A DNA stretch of 64,000 bases from Anoplopoma fimbria (GCF_027596085.1 NC_072454.1:26498323-26562322); one strand, 5' to 3'; positions 44,120 to 56,148 are shown, numbered from the stretch's first letter. Notes: generated by a model from the sequence alone, not told the origin. A program made the numbers and translations.

Positions 44120-46325
44120 AAGGCCTAGACAACACACTTCATTCAAACCAAAGAAGAGCGGCAATGTATTAGGCATTCCTCTAGGCATTGCATAAGACAG
44201 TTCATACAATCATACCAAAAGCACAAAATAAACTCACCAAGTTGTCTGCCCGTATAGCAGAGCTACAGCAGTTCTGGTAGCCTATTAGCTGTTAGCAAAA
44301 CAAACCGTCCAGCACAACCAAAGAGAGCAAAATGTTCTCCCACACTGTAGGGCTCTGGTAGCAGAGTAGCAGTAGGGGGTCGGTGATGCACTCAGCTACG
44401 TTTTCACTAGTGTCTCCTACTGGCCGGGGGCAGAAAATAAAAGTAATCCAAAAAAAACACAGTTCTTCTTTTAAGTGTGATTTGCATAGCTTTATCTTAA
44501 AGATATGAAGCTAAGACGTTTCTCTGTGAGTGTACGAATACAATAATTGGTGGTGCGATTGGCTGTGTCAAAGGGGAACCAGCTTAAATGTTGCCTTGGG
44601 CACCAAATTGGTCAGGGCCAGATCTGACAGGAGGTCAAACATGAAACAGGAATTGGCTCTGTAAATTGTGATGGATGTTTACAACAGACACTTTATTTAA
44701 TAAAAATGATGGCCAAATGTCCAGAAATAACAGCTAAGTTGTATTAAACTTAGGCTGCATCCCCTTTTGCAATGGACAAAAAAAACAAGAGAGCTGATGT
44801 GTATTGAACTGACACAGTTAGTGGACAAACTAAGATTTTGACTGTTTCATGACAAGCCATCCTCATATTGTCATTACAATCATGCAAAATAGCACCGTAA
44901 GAGGACTGTATGAGAGTAAGTTTATGGGTTATTTTTAAGTTAAGTAGTTCTCTATAGGTTCATTCATTTTGGTATAGGTTCAGTAGTAGTTGTAGTTGTT
45001 ACGTGTTGTTTTAATGGTAGTCTCAAAATCCATAAACAAACAGTGGCTCAGTGAAGAAGAGTTCTTAATGAGTAACAGAGGGAAAAGGGAGATGGCAGGA
45101 GGCAGGAGGAGTGGAGATGATGGCTTAAGGAGGACAGGAACTGAGATGGGTTGTAGACCGGGCGCAGTCAGTAGATCCTATGCAGAGGAAGCAGACGTTA
45201 GGTTAAAAAGACTGTAGCAAAACAAAAACTCATTGGAGATACTTGAGAGGCAGAGAGTCACCACAGAGGTAGACCAAACAAACTCTTCATTTGCCTTCTT
45301 CCACCCAAAGAAGACAGTGGCATTGGATACATTTATTTTAAAATGTATACTTTTCAATACCCTCACTTCTTAAATCAGTTGATGGTACTTTTCTACTCAA
45401 ATTATCAATTGAGAAACTCTGTACAGCTCTTTTTTTATGTTCCTGCAGTCTCTAAGTCAAAAGCTAAGAATGCCTTATGTTTAAGCTCCCTCTTATTGGA
45501 ATAATTTACCTGTTAATATTTGATCATCTTTCCACCTGTACATTTTAAACTTCATTTATTTTTGTATATTTTGTTTAGTTTTTTTGTCATATCTGGTATT
45601 GTTTAATAATCTTGTTGATATCATTTTTTTGTTAAATGTTTTGTCTAATTGTATTCATTGTATAATGGCTGTTGAGGACCCAATTGAAAACGAGATGGAA
45701 AAATCTCAAGGGGTTATTCCCAATACAGAATTTCCATACAATCTGGTAGGAAGTGGCAGGAACGCTGGAGACCTCATGCTGGAGGTGATGAGGTGATTGC
45801 AGCCAGGTGTGCAGGTAAGCCAGGTGGTGATAATAAGTAATTAGTGCCCCCAAGACACAGACACAGGGACTGAAGGGGGGGAGGAGACACAGAAAACAGG
45901 GAAACATAGCAAACAAAGAAAACACTGTCAGCAGTTTAGTATTTGATAATTAAGGAACTCAGCTCTGTTCTGCGTTCATAACAACAACTAGCAACAATGG
46001 ACAACGGGATCAGCGGACCTAAAGTACCGCAGGTTAACCCAGGAGTCGACATCGGTCACTATCACCAGTCTTTATGTTCAAATCTGATCACTCCTTCATC
46101 CTTCTCCTCCCACCTATAAGGTTATGGACTCCATGGAAACAATAAATATCAGGTCTAACCAGAGGCTACACACAGAGGATGAAGCCTTTTGATTTTAAAT
46201 ATAATGTCTGGTGATATTCTGTATTTTTCTCATTGTCAACAAATCGCATGTGCAGACCAAAACAAACAATAAGTGTATTCTACTAAATGTATGGTGTGTG
46301 TATCAAAGCCTGATATATTTTCTTC
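44120..46325. other. Intergenic, nothing firm
   Basis: No exon or RNA gene found upstream of the six-exon gene. A weak LINE-like C-terminal piece may lie near 45450-45560 (KSKAKNAL frame), too degraded to call. Confidence 0.35.
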
Positions 46326-46329
46326 CCCT

Positions 46330-46562
46330 GTGCAATAGAATCAGAAATGCATATTCTGAATGCCCTGAGTATACGTCCAAAGAATGCATCCAATTCCCAA
46401 ATATTATTAGCATATCCCACGAGTCTTAATCAGAAAATGCTCTATTCAGAATAAGATCTAATTCAGAATATCCAAAGGGATTACTCTGTTTACATGACCC
46501 ATATAAAATTCGGAATATTGTCATATACGGAATAATAGTTAGTGTGCATGTAAACGTAGTCA
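46330..46562. repeat. Dispersed repeat ending gcatgtaaacgtagtcac
   Basis: Rich in tcagaata/attcggaat units and ending ttagtgtgcatgtaaacgta, a pattern I recall from several fish genomes. No coding capacity. Confidence 0.5.
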
Positions 46563-46848
46563 CTTTTGCACTGGATGTCATGTCCCTTCATAACTATGAA
46601 CATACATACTGTAGTTTGATATGACTCAATCCTGCATACATCTAGAGGAGACGGGTCATCTGGTGCAAGTTAGGCAAAGTGTGGTTTAAGTAGTACTGAG
46701 GACTTTAACAATGAATATAATACTGAATTAATGCATGACATGAAACATCCTTGGGGGGAATGAGGTAAGGAAGAAATGGTTCCGTATGAAAAACGTACCT
46801 CCACATCCAGGCGATCGATGACAAGGGGAGTCAAATCATTAAAGACGG

Positions 46849-47132
46849 GCGGCTGTGGCGTAGTGGAGAGCAAGGTAGTTCTCCAATCAGAGGGTCGGTG
46901 GTTCGATACCCGGCTTCGGCAGTCGATGTGTCCCTGGGCAAGACACTTAACCCCAAGTTGCTCCCGAAGGCCATCGGTGTGGACTGATGATGAATGTTAG
47001 TTAGAGTCTGATGGTGGCACCTTGATGGTAGCCTGTCATCAGTGTGTGAATGGGTGAATGATATGTAATATACTACTGATTGTAAGTCGCTTTGGATAAA
47101 AGCGTCTGCTAAATGACTGTAATGTAATGTAA
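46849..47132 (+). repeat. tRNA-derived SINE with L2-type tail, copy 1
   Basis: The head ggctgtggcgtagtggagag holds a polymerase III A box, and ggttcgatacc at 46900-46910 matches the B box consensus GGTTCGANNCC. The body holds gggcaagacacttaacccc and gtgtgaatgggtgaatgat. The 3' end attgtaagtcgctttggata, then aaagcgtctgctaaatgact and (GTAAT)n, is shared with the L2-type LINE at 25371-25728, so it was probably copied by that LINE machinery. Confidence 0.9.
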
Positions 47133-48300
47133 ATGTTCATATGGATATTGTAGTATTATACAAAAGCATCAATAGCCAAATTAAATTATTTGCTGATATC
47201 ATTTGGATGAATACATTTAGAATTATATGAGCCTATAAACAGGATATCAAAAAAAAATGTATTTAAAGTTTGATTTATACAGGGTTTACAAAACCAAAGT
47301 ATTGAAATATACAATCCATTAGTGAAAAAATAAAAGCTTTTATAACAGCACACCTGCACATGACTCCTTCGACAGGCCTGGAACATTAAGAACGTGTTCG
47401 TATAGAGAAACTTAAAAATATAAGAAATCTGGTGAATATGGCAAGTTCAAACTAATTCACTCGTACAAGCCACTTAAGAACTAATCAGTTCATATATGAT
47501 GTGTTGGAGTTTATTCTTGAGACAGGGTTTCTAGATCAATAAACCTAATCCGAGTCTTGACTAAAATATAATATAAAGTTCCACTCCATCCTGTCTGCAG
47601 TGGAATGATAGTGGTGGTGCCTGAATGTAATGTAAATAATTCACAATAACAGGAAAGACGCATGCTGTCATTGTTTTCTCATGTCTTCTTTGTTGCAGGC
47701 CATTACATCATAGGTTATTGTTGGTCAGGTTGTGTCAAATGGTAAAAACACACACCTCTCACTCTTACAGACCTTTCCTGTTTCCAAGGAAACCTTCATT
47801 TCTTTATAATGCATGTAATACATGCTTTACTTGTTTCTGTACAGGACTTGTACAAAAGCTATATAGTAGTCCATGAATATTAGATATGAGTTTACAGATA
47901 ATAATAATAATAATAATAATCCCTCCTCAGCATTTGGGAGATTACTTTGTTTTTTTGCAGGTTACATTTGTTGACTTTTTGACTCTTGACACTTTACTTT
48001 GTTAGTACGCCCTCTGGCGTTTCAGAGAATCCTGCAACCAACCAACACCTCTGTGCATGCTCGAAGCTAAAGAAAAACAGAGACCAAGGAGAGCTTCAAG
48101 CTCCCAACTTTCAAAGCTACTATTTGGCTACACCTTTGACTTGAGACCACAAATTAAATGTATCCTGAGGACATGTACTATTCATACATAACCACTCTTT
48201 AAAAGCGCTGAACATCAAAGGAACATGAGCAGCTACATCATTGGAAAGCACATGCTGTCGTGTGTTGATGCAGCATGTGTGAGCTTGTTTGACCCAGTAG
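47133..48300. other. Intergenic, no gene seen
   Basis: Contains a short (AAT)n run at 47898-47920. No other recognisable feature. Confidence 0.4.
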
Positions 48301-48321
48301 CCTGTCATTAAATGGTGTCTG

Positions 48322-48580
48322 AGTAAGTTTGTTTTCAGCTGAGCTCCCAAAACAGATTCCAGGAGGAGGGAGCCCAATGAAAGAGCAGCACAGCTCTGTG
48401 GAGTCTGTAGACTTGGAGAAGGAAGATGGCACGTTGACCCCAGTGAACGTAGAAATTTCACATTTCATAATATTCTTTAAAGTTTTAAAGCCTCACGTTT
48501 TGGTGTTTTGGCAGTCCCCCATTATTTGTACCAAATGTATGTTTCAATGTCATTCTAGGAATAAAGAGCTTTATATTTGA
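48322..48580 (+). other. Unassigned open frame, possible 3' exon relic
   Basis: After an AG at the end of gtttgttttcag the frame reads AELPKQIPGGGSPMKEQHSS, then VESVDLEKEDGTLTPVN, with protein-like composition. It then runs into AT-rich sequence and passes an AATAAA (48561-48566) before its stop. I know no family with this sequence. It could be a decayed terminal exon or a retrocopy fragment. Confidence 0.2.
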
Positions 48581-48763
48581 GTATCGCCACCTTAACGTAG
48601 TTGAGGGGTTTGTGTGCCCCAGTGACTCTGAGAGCTGTGTTGTCGGGTGACATAGCTCCTGGTAGGGTCTCCCAAGGCAAAGTGGTCTCAGAGGAGGGGC
48701 CAGACTAAGAGCGATTCAGAGACCCATGATGAATCGGCCAGAAAAGGGGAGTGATGTGGGGGA

Positions 48764-49031
48764 GGCTGTGGCGTAGTGGAGAGCAAGGTAGTTCTCCAAT
48801 CAGAGGGTCGGTGGTTCGATACCCGGCTTCGGCAGTCGATGTGTCCTTGGGCAAGACACTTAACCCCGTCGGTGTGGACTGGATGTTGCATGAGTGTTAG
48901 TTAGAGTCTGATGGTGGCACCTTGATGGTAGCCTGTCATCAGTGTGTGAATGGGTGAATGATATGTAACATACTACTGACTGTAAGTCGCTTTGGAGAAA
49001 AGCCTCTGCTAAATGACTGTAATGTAATGTG
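48764..49031 (+). repeat. tRNA-derived SINE with L2-type tail, copy 2
   Basis: Same family as 46849-47132: A box region at 48766-48785, B box ggttcgatacc at 48813-48823, same 3' tail. A deletion removes the aagttgctcccgaaggccat block present in copy 1. It lies about 25 bp before the start of an RTE-like LINE fragment. Confidence 0.9.
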
Positions 49032-49055
49032 ATACAGATTCCTTCCCGGCCGTTG

Positions 49056-49856
49056 AACAGGTCTGTTGGGGGGTCATATGAGTTTGCCCATCCAGTCTAC
49101 ATGTGTTTTGTGAACTTGGAGAAGGCCTACAACTGTGTCTCGTGGGGAGTCCTGTGGGGGGTACTGAGGGAATACGGGCTGCCTGGGTCGTTGCTACGAG
49201 CCACATAGTCCTTGTATGACCAAAGTGAGAGCTGTGTCCGGACTCTCGGCACAAAGTCAAACACATTTCCAGTGTGTGTTGGCCTCCGCCAGGGTCTTCC
49301 CTTGTCACCGGTCCTGTTTGTGATTTTCATGGACAGGATTTCAAGGCGCAACAGGGGGGAGAAGAGTGTTCGGTTTGGGGACCTCAGAATTGCATCCCTG
49401 CCTTTTGCAGATGATGTGGTTCTGTTGGCCTCCTGGATTGCACCCTCTGGGTTGGGAGTGAGTCACTGCCCCAAGCGAGGGAGTTCAAGTATCTCTTGGT
49501 CTTGTTCAGGGGTGAGGGTAAAATGGAGCATGAGATTGACAGGCGGTTCGGTGCAGCGTCAGCAGTGATGCAGGCGTTGTACAGGACCGCTATTCTAAAG
49601 ACAGGGTCAATTTACCAGTCCATTTACGTTTTGACCTTCGCCTATGGTCATGAGCTTTGGGTAGTGATCGAAAGAATGAGATTGAAGATACAAGCGGACG
49701 GAATTAGCTTCCTTCGGACGGTGGCTGGGCTTAGCCTTAGAGATAGTGTGAGGAGCTCGGAGTAGAGCCGCTGCTCCTTCGTGGGGCCAGCTGATGTGGT
49801 TTGGGCATCAAATTAGGATGCCTCCTGGACGCCTCCCTTTAGAGGTGTTCCTGTAT
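49056..49856 (+). mobile_element. RTE-like LINE reverse-transcriptase fragment, decayed
   Basis: Non-LTR retrotransposon polymerase piece. Frames read FVNLEKAYN near 49108-49135 (motif A, where both usual aspartates are Asn), CVGLRQGLPLSPVLF near 49277-49320, and LPFADDVVLLAS at 49397-49432 (the catalytic FADD box, kept). After about 49440 an internal deletion joins this to EIDRRFGAASAVMQALYRT and YGHELWVVIERMR. Several stops and frameshifts are present, and the 3' end is lost after 49856. From memory it is closest to the RTE/Rex3 group. No longer functional. Confidence 0.8.
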
Positions 49857-49859
49857 CTT

Positions 49860-51355
49860 ACATGGATGTACAAAGATAACATATCTCTTCACATCAAATG
49901 CTTTCTTCTTCACTGGGCTCTTTCAATAATTTTTACAAATGTATCTGTAAAGACTAACCTAAAGCAGAGAGTATGTTTACAGTTTACTGAGTTCATGCAT
50001 AACCTAAATACTGAGCTAACGTGACAGAGAGATATTAATGGCATTATTTACAGGAAATAAACATCAGAGAAAGCTGTAATCTTGGTTGCAGATGTATTTC
50101 ATTTCTCTCCGATTTCCTGGCCAATCAGAGAAGACTTGGCTTTTTTGGATGGGGGGCTTAAAGAGACAGGTGATGAACCAGAACTTTTCAGACAGAGAAT
50201 AAATACAGGCATATGCAAACAGACAGTATAAGAAAAATAAAGTGTTTTTTGAACATTACAGCTTTCAAAATGTTCTAGTAGAAAACTAAAATACAAGTAT
50301 GATCCTGTAAATGAATATATGCAGTTTTGCCAGTGTTGCGTACCTAGACTCACCAGGAAGTGGCAATAGGCAATCAGAAGAACGGGTACTCAGTACTGAC
50401 ATCAGAGAAATGTGAATCAAGACTGTGTCAAAATAAGTGGGAATAAGATTAATCAGTCTGTGATTCAGAATGTGTGCCATACACTTAAACCTACACGATG
50501 TACTACGCTCTCCTGCAATGGGAAATGGGTAGAGACCATGAAGTTTAATGGAATAAATCATTTCCCAATCCAAGCCAGATGTGCTTTCATTTTTTTGTCA
50601 AATCCAAAGGTATTAATTCAAGAAAACAGAGGCCATTTGTAGAGAGTTTTTCCCTTATCCCTGAATCTTCTCCCAGATTGTAAGTATTTCATGAACGGGC
50701 CAAAACACACAGGCTCAGAGTCGTCTCTAAACAAGACAGACTCCAGTGATTTCTCTGAAGTCCAGGTTCTCAGGAACATGATGACTCTGATAATATTATG
50801 GAACCTCTGGCCCTGCATGGCTCTCTCATGACACCAACAACTTGTTATACAATGGGCCAAGGCTGACGGATAGGATCAGGATAATCCAGTCAAGTAGAAC
50901 GTCAGCATGGGTATATTTAATAGCTGTCAACACAGGTGTTGGCACTGTGAGCTGGTTGCTCTATCCAGTCTTTTACAGGTAACAGGGAATCCACCATGAG
51001 AAACAACTTTGATCAGTTTTTCCCTTAAATGAGAAGGTTGTCTTGATGCTTATTTCACTTCAACAAAAGCATAGCAACAGTTAATCTGTGGAGGAATTAT
51101 GGTCTGTGGAATTATGAGTCTCTGGTCTTTGGTACCAGAACCCACACGTTCAATACGTGAAGCTTTAAAAAAAATTACACCTGAGAGTACAGCAGAGGGT
51201 GTTGAGGAGGAAAAAGTGAAAAAAGTGGAATATGAGCAACAGATGTACTATGTATATTGTGTTTCCATCAGATGAAGAAATGCTGCTGAGTCAAGTGTAT
51301 GGTGCTTAATGGAAACTGTTGAGGGTCACATATTATGCTAATTTTCAGGTTCAAG
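49860..51355. other. Intergenic, nothing recognised
   Basis: Short frames only, with no paired splice sites or repeat family that I can name. Confidence 0.4.
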
Positions 51356-51359
51356 CTAA

Positions 51360-51522
51360 GTTATGTCAATGTGTAGTGTGATGTGTCATAATATAGTGTG
51401 GTGCCATAGTACAATGGGATCTCATAGTACCGCATGACGTGTCGTAATGTTACATGTCATAGTAAAGTGTGATGTCATATTATAGGGTGATGTGTCACAT
51501 GTCAAAGTATCGTAAAGTAAAG
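51360..51522 (+). repeat. Imperfect minisatellite, gtcatagtaNAgtgtgatgt units
   Basis: Diverged units such as ataatatagtgtggtgcc, catagtacaatgggatct, catagtaaagtgtgatgt and cata-ttatagggtgatgt repeat about every 20 bases. Similar in flavour to the array at 58280-58540. Confidence 0.65.
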
Positions 51523-51526
51523 TAGT

Positions 51527-51735
51527 GAAAGGAACAGCTCCTTCCTATCTCCAGGCCTTGGTCAAGCCCTACACCCCCGCCCGACCACTCCTCTCTGCTG
51601 CCTCGGGGCGATTGGTTGCCCCGTCGCTCAGAGGTCCCTGCGGCCGATCCACCCGGTCACAGCTTCTTTCTGTCCTGGCCCCTCAGTGGTGGAATGAACT
51701 CCCCACCGACGTCAGGACAGCAGAGTCGCTCTACG
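51527..51735 (+). mobile_element. L2-type LINE C-terminus, second copy
   Basis: Nearly identical to 25371-25580: GTAPSYLQALVKPYTPARPL, then LSAASGRLVAPSLRG, SQLLSVLAPQWWNELPTDV and RTAESL. Here the frame is open where the other copy has TGA. The coding end and the 3' tail are replaced at about 51735 by another LINE. Confidence 0.75.
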
Positions 51736-52200
51736 TCCATCTACGTTCTAACCCTCACCTATGGTCATGAGCTTTGGGTAGTGACCGAAAGAATGAGATC
51801 GCGGATACAAGCGGCCGAAATGAGCTTCCTTCGTAGGGTGGCTGGGCTCAGCCTTAGAGATAGGGTGAGGAGCTCAGACATCCGCAGGGAGCTCGGAGTA
51901 GAGCCGCTGCTCCTTCGCGTGGAAAGGGGCCAGCTGAGGTGGCTCGGGCATCTGATCAGGATGCCTCCTGGACGCCTCCCTTTAGAGGTTTTCCAGGCAC
52001 GTCCAACTGGTAAGAGGCCCCGGGGTAGACCCAGAACACGCTGGAGGGATTACATATCTCACCTGGCCTGGGAACGCCTCGGGGTTCCCCAGGAGGAGCT
52101 GGAAAGTGTTGCTGGGGAGAAGGACGTCTGGAGGACCCTCCTTAGCTTGCTGCCCCCGCGACCTGGCCCCGGATAAGCGGAGGAAGATGGATGGATGGTT
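51736..52200 (+). mobile_element. RTE-like LINE, 5'-truncated C-terminus with GATG tail
   Basis: Frame to 52176 reads LTLTYGHELWVVTERMRSRI, AAEMSFLRRVAGLSLRDRV, QLRWLGHLIRMPPGRLPLE and RPRGRPRTRWRDYISHLAWE, ending RPGPG-stop. The stop is followed within about 12 bases by (GATG)n, an extremely short 3' UTR as in RTE/Rex3 elements. This part has no stop codon, so it is younger than the 49 kb copy. It is 5' truncated and joined directly to the L2 piece, giving a chance 186-codon chimeric frame (51616-52176). Confidence 0.85.
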
Positions 52201-53474
52201 TAATTAAATTACAAAAGAATTCAGGATGTTACTGAATGAAGATATCTCAGCTCTATTTGTGGGTCACTTTACATTAACTGTATTGTTCCAACAGGAAAAA
52301 AGCTTTAAACATAAAATAGAAAAAGATATAATAACCTTGATTATAAAAACTTGTGGGCATTTAATAGCATTTTGGGAGGCATGAGAGTAAATATTGACTC
52401 ACCCTGTTACAACTAACATTAAAACTAAACTGAGTCTTATTAAATCAGGGTTACATTTTAAATCCAGTTCCATGAAGTTTAACATGATTATGATTACACG
52501 ATTTTGCAAAATGAAGTCACTCAGATGGACATTTTTCAAATAATCAGTGAAATAGGGACATCTGCTGGCAGGGATCAGCTCCAGCAGGAGCTACAGATCA
52601 TGAACTGTGGTGATAACGACTGATTCAACAACATGTGTCTGTGTTCAGCCATGTTACGTGACAATTAGCAGGGTCAAAGATCAAACTGTTATCAACAAAA
52701 AATCAACAAGATAATCAGGTTTCATATTTTCCAGTGTGTACATGACTAATGAATATAAAATGAAGTCCAGTTAATCATCAAACCAGAACTAGAAAATGCA
52801 TTTCCTTTAGAAAAAGGGAATGCTGACAGCTGAAATGAATCGCAAAGCATTGGTGAAAATGTGGAAATGTGAAATTACTTTTCTAAAAAAGATAAAGCCT
52901 ATCTGCGGAGACACAGAGTCCAGAAACACTGAGGATTCTCTGATCAGATCGAGAGGAACTTGACATTGTTTCTGACAGTGGAGCTGATCTCAGAGCAGAC
53001 TGAAGCACTGATTGTCATCTCTTCATGTTGTTCCTCAATCAGTCACTGCAGGATGAAGCTCTCATCTCATCCATCTGATGAGAGAAGAAGAAGGGGGCAG
53101 AAGTGATAAACCAGTGTTAACAGAGACTCCCTTCATCAGTATAGAGAGCAGCAGGGACTTCAGTCTGTAGCAGCTTCCTTTCACACACTGAGCTCCAAGC
53201 TAACACACCAGAAGACACTTTGGGAAGCAAGTCTGTTTACTCTGCAGAATTCTCTTCAGTACACAGTGGAAATAAACTCTGTTTATGAACGCATCATTAT
53301 TGCAACTCAAACACATAATCATAACAAGCTTCTGGCTGATCTGATTGTCTATCTTTGTCTAATCCTGAAGCCTGTCAGCGTTCATCTCACAGCTTCACTG
53401 AGAAGGTTGGAGGTTTACAGGAAATACTGTATCTGTAGTACACCAGCATGGACTGACTCCAACCCTCTACTGAC
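52201..53474. other. Downstream flank of the NLR relic
   Basis: On the minus strand this follows the last LRR exon, whose donor predicts at least one more exon. I could not find a convincing one, and no B30.2/SPRY domain is seen. A less AT-rich part at 52900-53260 could be untranslated sequence of the NLR gene. Confidence 0.3.
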
Positions 53475-53648
53475 CTCAGAGTCTCCAGTCTCCAGTGTGG
53501 ACTCTCCACAAGATCAGAGAGCAGCTTCACTCCTGAGTCCTGCAGGTTGTTGTTACTCAGATCCAGTTCTCTCAGGTGGGAGGGGTTGGACTTCAGAGCT
53601 GAGGCCAGAGAAGAGCAGCTGATCTCTGACAAACTGCAGTCACTGAAT
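53475..53648 (-). pseudogene. NLR LRR exon, intact 174 b, last one seen
   Basis: Codes [40 protein letters not shown] and [17 protein letters not shown]. Acceptor ttttttcag, donor GAG|gtcagt, phases 2/2. It departs from its neighbours in the [11 protein letters not shown] stretch ([11 protein letters not shown]), so the conserved Cys is Trp. Confidence 0.85.
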
Positions 53649-54974
53649 CTGAAAAAAGAATATACATTTTTTTATTTATTTATGATCCAATCAGATGAAA
53701 TCAGGTTTTAAATGTGTAGCTCAACTTGACTATGTCCTAATCAATGAGCTTTTCTCTTTCTCATTGTGTTATTGTGGATCATCATCATGTCAGCCTTCTA
53801 CAGACATCATTCAGATGTCACCACAACATACATACACCTACTGATGTCAACACAGATTGATAACATGCTGCTGAGCTCAGTACGTCTGAATTTGTAAATA
53901 TGCTTTGATTAGGGGTTGGAATCCCCAGAGGCACTACAATGAAATGTTATCACGCTATTTAAGTTATGATATTATATTATTGTGATAATTGCCATATGCT
54001 GAGTATTTCGATATCAAACATTGCGATATATTGCGATGTATGACCTTTTATGAACTGCAAATTATGCAGTTTGTCCATACCTGTTTTATCTACTAAGGTA
54101 ACATTTTCACTCTCACTTCAGTCCTTTTCAATTAGACAAATAGCCAATGAACTAAAATATTTATTATAATCAACTATTTTCTTTTAATTTGTTTAAGTCA
54201 TATATTGTGGTTATTTACATAAAAACACACAATTCGAATCATAAGGATATTAAAAAAATGGATTTCTATTGATAAAAATAATCTTTACATAAGACATTTT
54301 AACGGTGTATTATAAAGTGCTCATAGCTAGTGTTTGTAAGTTAAACAGGTCATCATTCATCTCTAATATCTATTTATGTTGCTGTGAAAACATCTCCGTC
54401 AAACAACTGGATTCATAGTTGCTCACCAAAACTACATTTTACAAGATTACATTTGAACACATCATGATAACCCTATAATTTACTTTCATCCAATAATTAA
54501 TTATACAGAATGGAGCTTGAATGCACCATGATGATACTCAATGGAACCTCCATATGGCTTTGCTCTCTACTTAATAACCACAGCTTTCAGCGTTACTAAC
54601 GCTACTAGCTCTCCTGTCGATTTCAACACATATTTGTTGTTCACATGTATCATTATCAGAACAGCTACTAGAAAGCATCAATTGTCAATTTGTGAAAACA
54701 CATTTAAATTAACAGAAACCAAATAAATATTTCTAGCTCATTAAGTAAACTTTTTCTTTTTCAAATAAATATTAGTTCAGAGGACCTTCTCCATTCAGAT
54801 GTGACCATTTACCTTTTGTGAGTGCAGACATAATTTTGTACAAGAAATATGAAAATATGGACTAAAGTAAATTAACAGCCTAATGGATTTAAGTTATGTT
54901 TGTACATAAATAAGGGTGAATTGCAAATGTAACATATAAGATCTATAACAGTAATAGGGAGTCAGTGAACTGAC

Positions 54975-55148
54975 CTCAGCGTCTCTAGTCTACAGTGTGA
55001 GCTCTCCAGTCCAGCAGACAGCAGCTTCACTCCTGAATCCTGCAGGATGTTGTAGCTCAGCTCCAAATCTCTCAGATTGGAGGGGTTTGCCTTTAGAGCT
55101 GAAGCCAGATAAGAGCAGCTGATCTCTGACAAACTGCACCACCTCAAT
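54975..55148 (-). pseudogene. NLR LRR exon, intact 174 b
   Basis: Codes [40 protein letters not shown] and [17 protein letters not shown]. Acceptor tttatgcag, donor GAG|gtcagt, phases 2/2. No lesion. Confidence 0.85.
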
Positions 55149-55974
55149 CTGCATAAATAATAAATTATATAACTTTAGAAGACAATGTTCCTTCATGAAA
55201 TCATTCAATTTGTATTCATCTTTTCAGAGATAAAGAAGGTTAAGAATGTAGAAGTTTGGGGAAAGGAAATCCAAACACCTTAACTAAACAAGATGCAACA
55301 GTGAAAAAGAGCTCTCATTCTTATAACTGACAATTTGCTGCTGCTTCAATAAAGGCGTAGTGACTTCACCTCTTAAACTCAGCTCCACAAGTAGCTCCAT
55401 CTATATAAAACTTGTGTTGTGCAGCCAAACATAAATAGAAACCCACAGAAATTGATTTAAGATTCCACTCAAGTTTCCAAAGATGTCAAATATGTCAGGA
55501 TGAACAAAAGACATATACATTATTTATTTTATGTTTTATGTTTATGTTATCAAGTCATATCATCTTGCATTACATAGCTTCATGAAAGATGTTGGAAACA
55601 GAAAATACTGAATGTATTCATTATTCTCTTAAAGTTGATATAGAGATTATTTATTTAGTCATTGTATTTATATATTTTGATTAAAATGTATTTTAAAAGA
55701 ACAAGTGGAATATAAAACGAAATTAAGTGTTTAAGAGTTATAGAGTGATTATCCAGTGTAGTATTCTTCTCATTTTTCTCTATTTCTCGTTTTACTCATG
55801 TATTAAGGTTTTAAAACTCTAGCTCAACGTTGCTCTGCTACAGTCAATGGACTAAACTGAAGAAGAAAACAGACAATAGCGTTAAGATACTCAGTGTAAT
55901 ATCAGCCTTATGTCTGTCACCACAACCTTCACACAATTTCTATCCCAGCACAGAAGTAAAAAATGATGTCTGAC

Positions 55975-56148
55975 CCCAGAGTTTTCAGTCTACAGTGTGG
56001 AATCTCCAGTCCAGCAGACAACAGCTTCACTCCTGAATCCTGCAGGTTAGTTTCACTTAGCTCAAGCTCTCTTAGATGGGCGACGATGGACTTCAAAGCT
56101 GAAGCCAGAGAAGAGCAGCTGATCTCTGACAAAGTGCAGTGACTGAAT
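55975..56148 (-). pseudogene. NLR LRR exon, intact 174 b
   Basis: One repeat-pair unit: [57 protein letters not shown]. Acceptor ..attcag, donor GGG|gtcaga, entering and leaving in phase 2, so it can be skipped or duplicated without a frameshift. No stop. Counted as pseudogene only because the gene is broken upstream. Confidence 0.85.

Noticed and set aside
43905..44195. Short plus-strand frames containing TPPHSKY (also at 23031 and 37318)
   Set aside because: They recur only because the ~450 bp repeat recurs; frames are broken differently in each copy, with no sign of coding constraint.
46849..46920. Functional tRNA gene
   Set aside because: A and B boxes are present, but the sequence continues into a SINE body and LINE tail and occurs in multiple copies, and it does not fold as a full cloverleaf by eye.
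51616..52176. 186-codon frame as a cellular gene
   Set aside because: It is a chance fusion of two LINE pieces in different original frames, not a host protein.
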